Of a stretch of DNA of 64,000 nucleotides, positions 60,821 through 64,000 are shown piece after piece; position 1 is the stretch's first letter; each line of letters begins with the position of its first letter. Where the stretch lies: the NCBI RefSeq assembly GCF_000203795.2, contig NW_006281105.1:372001-436000 (forward strand), read 5' to 3'. The position numbers and the translations under genes are program-made. The notes under the pieces were generated by a model, which searched no databases, was not told the origin of the DNA, and saw nothing but the letters and a program-made list of their open reading frames with translations. Source of the DNA: Batrachochytrium dendrobatidis JAM81. Its lineage: Eukaryota; Chytridiomycota; Chytridiomycetes; Rhizophydiales.

Positions 60821-62708
60821 TTATTGTGAACCAAGGCCAAGAACATGTTTCAGGTGCTGACTTAAATCTGCAAGTTCGGGTCGATTGTGGAGAATAGGGG
60901 CAGTTGAAAGGGAGACTGGAATAAACATATGGGGTTGGAGATTACCATAAGGGGGCATTAAAGGACGGTGTTGGGTTTGTTGGAACTGATCAAACTGATG
61001 ATTGGGATTGGGCTGATACACTGGGGAAGGCATAGCGGCAGGGGAGTCTACAGAAGATGCCATGGAAAAGGCAAAGGCATCTTGGCTTGTTTGGAGATGA
61101 ATATAAGGCTGCCCATATGGATGCTGTTGTGAGGATTGTAGATGGAATGGGGAAGTAGCTATCATGCCAGCAGGCATAAGGGGTCTAGTTTGACGGAGAA
61201 TAACTCCTTGAGATCTATCCTCTGCATATCCGGACTGATCGGCAGCAGATAGCATGGCAAGAAGGTTGCGAGATTTGTTTCGTAGGTCTTCATGAGAGTC
61301 TATTCCTCCATCTTCGCATGCAAACATGGGCTCTAAATCAGAAGACTGTAAAGAAAGACTTGATGCAGGAGGTCTCCGTGAAATGGCGTTCTGAGAAGGA
61401 GAATACAGTATAGGATATTGATCATTGTGGTATTGTTGCTGATGGGAATCGGATATAGACGTAACACTGCTTCCAGAGCGATCATGATGTAAATACATAT
61501 TTGCGCCAGCAGTAGGTGTAGTAGCCGTATGGTTTAAATGTGCTTTCCCAGTAGTCCAAGGAGAAGCATCACGATCGATGGAGCGAGAGAACATGGGAAT
61601 AGGCAGAGCAGAGGCAGCGGGAGAGTTTTGGAATGTAGCGCCAGCATATGGACTGTCGCCGCGAAGAGTCGAGTCCACTCCAGAACTAGTGGCAGAAGCC
61701 GTAGTAGCATATCGAGAGTTGGTGAGTGTGTCAGTTGCACTGACTAGTGGGACGGATAGACGACGGGTACGAGTAGAACCAGTTGGCTGAACGGAGACTT
61801 TCAAGGAAAGTGCCTGATGAGATTGAGGTTTGCGGAGTGATTGAGCAGATTGAGGTGCTGCATGGACTACAGTAGATACAGGAACAGCAAGACAAGGAAG
61901 TTGTTTCTTTTTGCGTGAAGTTTTAGGAGTAGTGGCAGGACTGCTGTCGTTGGAGGTTGGACTGATGGAGTCATTAGAGTTAGTATTGCCATCAGTAGAT
62001 TCACACAGGTTCCCAGCAGGCGCATTGGGTTGCTTGCTGGTCGATGGTCTTTCATGTGTTGCAGGAGTTTGTTTTGGCTCCCTCTTTGGGCCACGTGCAG
62101 CACTGGGACTGGCTCCATGCGACGGTTTAGGAGTGTAACTCTGCTTTTTGGACCGTTGGTTGGGATTGTCATGGTCCTGCTGTTTCAGCTGTTTAGAAAG
62201 CTTACTTGGATCGTTCCCTTTATCAGTTACATTACACTTGGGATTCTCTTTAGGTGTTGCTATTGACATCAATGCATGAGCAATCAGCATTGGTCAGTAT
62301 ATGCAATCTCACATGGGCATGGTGGCAGAGCTTAAAGAACCCAAAAGGGACTTGCACTCATACTAATACAACCTCACTGCAATGCATTCGGCCATATCAA
62401 CTTATATTACCTTTTCCGGAGCGTTTGCTATTACTGCGCGAGTTTAGGATATTACCATCGCTAGAGCGGTGGTTCTTGGAAGGTTTATTTGATTGGCTCT
62501 TTAGGAGATTGCCAGACTGCTGGTGTGTCAGTGAAACAGCATCCAAATGGGTAGTTGTGGAAGATACATTAGCTGGCATACTAGAGGTAGTAGTAAAAGT
62601 AACTTTGAGTGGGGTTACAGTAGTAGTGTATTGAATAGGTCGGATAAGGTGATGCTGTTGTTGCTGGATAATTAGGTGTGACTGAGTTGCTACGGTTGCT
62701 GCGGCCAT
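60821..62708 (-). CDS. Low-complexity protein with PNRC/Edc1-like decapping motif
   Basis: Two exons (62708-62411 and 62259-60821) join in phase to 578 residues. Most of the chain is Ser/Pro/Gln-rich and disordered. A single ordered-looking motif, YAGATFQNSPAASALPIPMF (about residues 304-323; 61589-61648), matches the short linear motif of PNRC/Edc1-type proteins (YAGxxF--SP-PSxLPxPxF). In known members the LPxPxF part binds Dcp1 and activates the Dcp1-Dcp2 decapping enzyme. A basic cluster, KTSRKKKQL, lies in the middle. The C-terminus (LADLSQHLKHVLGLGSQ) is a predicted amphipathic helix that may be a second docking site. The assignment rests on the motif; the rest is fast-evolving. The gene lies upstream of the cap-forming triphosphatase on the same strand, 505 bp apart. 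Confidence 0.65.
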
Positions 62709-64000
62709 TCAGGTAAAGGCGATATAGAGTATGGGTAAGTGTATGGCTAGAAAGGTCTGTCGAATAGGTGGAGTGAGCAGCAGCTTTAGTGTAACTCGGG
62801 TGTAATGCAGCAAGAGAATTCTGGGCAAAAATTCGAAACTTGACCGACTTGGTTTTATCATTGCGTTCGCACTTGCTGCTTTAGTGCCCACATGATCCAC
62901 ACATAATACAATTGTGTTGGCAGTCTTGTGCTGTTCTATTGGAGGCGCTGACTCCACCCACTCTTGTATTCACATGTCTTCTGCCAACAAATGGGCCTCA
63001 CCATTCGTACTTGCAATTCTTATGCTTGGAATTTCAATTACTCCATTTGGTATCTATATATGCTTGCCTAAACAATCCATCCTTGATGGTTGCGAATCGT
63101 ATTGATGATGTCAGATTTTCATCATACATGATGTGTATTATAAAAATGAGCCAGAAGCTCAAACATAACTGTTTACAGCTATACTCGTAGAATAAACCAC
63201 TTTTGCATTTATCTTGTAGTGATTGACTCTTGGAATAAGCAGTAGTTGAATAGTCATTGCTCATCCCTACTACAAATTGACTGCTTCTTCAGTACACATC
63301 CAGAGTTCTTCTGTGTTTGAAGTCGTACAAACTCATTTTTTATTGTACTCGAACTGTTTTATGCAGGGTTCAAGAATCAATAATAATCAAGCAATAGTGA
63401 AGCTTATACCTCGCGACATTACTGCTTGTTGAACGGTTGACAACCATGTTCAATCACTAAGCTTTTATTTTGTAAAGGGGAATATTGTCTAAATCAAATG
63501 TGCATTAGAAAATGTCTTTTCAATACCATTATTTGGTCTTGGAATACTACATCGTTCACCGCTTGCCAATCAGTTTCCAGATACAACGACCATTGTGTAA
63601 TCCCTACAAACTATGGGTTTGAACCAGGATCATCTTGTTTGCATAACCATACATTGCACAATCGACAAGTCTAAGCCCAAACTCATCCATTGCAGTCCAG
63701 ATACCAAGTTTGGGTTTAAAGTACTGTAAACTTGTGTTGTATCCTAAAACGCATAGTGCAACATTGTATGGTTGACATGGAAACAATATCGCATTCCTGA
63801 AACGTGGATCTTCTCTTGAACTAGAGCACGAGCGTATCTACGAGTTTTGTAGAAGAGTTGAAGATTAGACAAGTACCAAGAATATAAAGTTTACTAGAAC
63901 AGATGTAAACATTCGTTCAGTTATACAGAAAAGACCAAGTGAACTGAATTCAAAAACACAATGTCGTCCAGTAAATTGGTACCAATCATGTCATGAGACT
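62709..64000. other. Gene-free right end with dispersed repeat copies
   Basis: No frame here has a domain or splice support. At 63218-63430 a diverged copy of the repeat at 24470-24720 and 7490-7560 is present. At 63815-63860, CTTGAACTAGAGC-CGAG resembles 28572-28600. The stretch 62709-62900 probably includes the promoter of the decapping-motif gene. Confidence 0.5.

Overview
The window reads as AT-rich nuclear DNA of a fungus, most likely a zoosporic chytrid of the Batrachochytrium/Rhizophydiales type (organism is inference). Genes are split by many short GT-AG introns. There is a fungal-type metal-dependent mRNA 5'-triphosphatase, a malate synthase ending in a peroxisomal-type tripeptide, a thioredoxin/multi-NDK protein of the kind linked to flagella, and Crinkler-like (CRN/CR) nuclease effectors, which chytrids share with oomycetes.

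Accessory region (1-13,300). Two CRN-like genes are transcribed away from each other. One is cut by the left edge (72..1, minus strand); the other is complete (4284-6518). Between them lies a giant inverted repeat: two arms of about 1.95 kb in exact register (paired positions sum to 4420) around a loop of about 107 bp. Each arm holds a decayed HNH-nuclease 3' portion followed by about 1.2 kb of spacer leading to a CRN start codon. A third copy of the spacer, beginning at the last codons of the HNH frame, lies alone at 12,093-13,270. The simplest reading is that a CRN-array junction was duplicated in inverted orientation. The same region has a 100-N assembly gap, a gene for a small secreted coiled-coil protein, and long gene-free stretches.

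Housekeeping region (13,400-64,000). In order: a secreted M28B glutamate-carboxypeptidase-like enzyme; choline/ethanolamine kinase; a TraB-like protein (minus); a SCOC-like short coiled-coil protein; an F-box/LRR protein (minus); a BAR-SH3 protein (minus); a thioredoxin fused to four NDK domains; a TFIP11/Spp382-like G-patch splicing factor; a mitochondrial single-pass protein; a DDIAS/noxin-like protein (minus); an arrestin-like protein (minus); a GPI-specific phospholipase D-like protein; a secreted class 3 lipase (minus); tRNA-Val(AAC) (minus); malate synthase; a large unrecognised multi-exon protein; proteasome subunit alpha-1 (minus); mRNA 5'-triphosphatase (minus); and a low-complexity protein with a PNRC/Edc1-like decapping motif (minus).

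Most neighbours are unrelated. The loose exception is the cap-forming triphosphatase beside a putative decapping activator. Exon joins were worked out by hand from splice signals, reading phase and protein continuity. Six gene models (13428, 17482, 28904, 33416, 47077 and 47776) close with a correct total frame over all exons.
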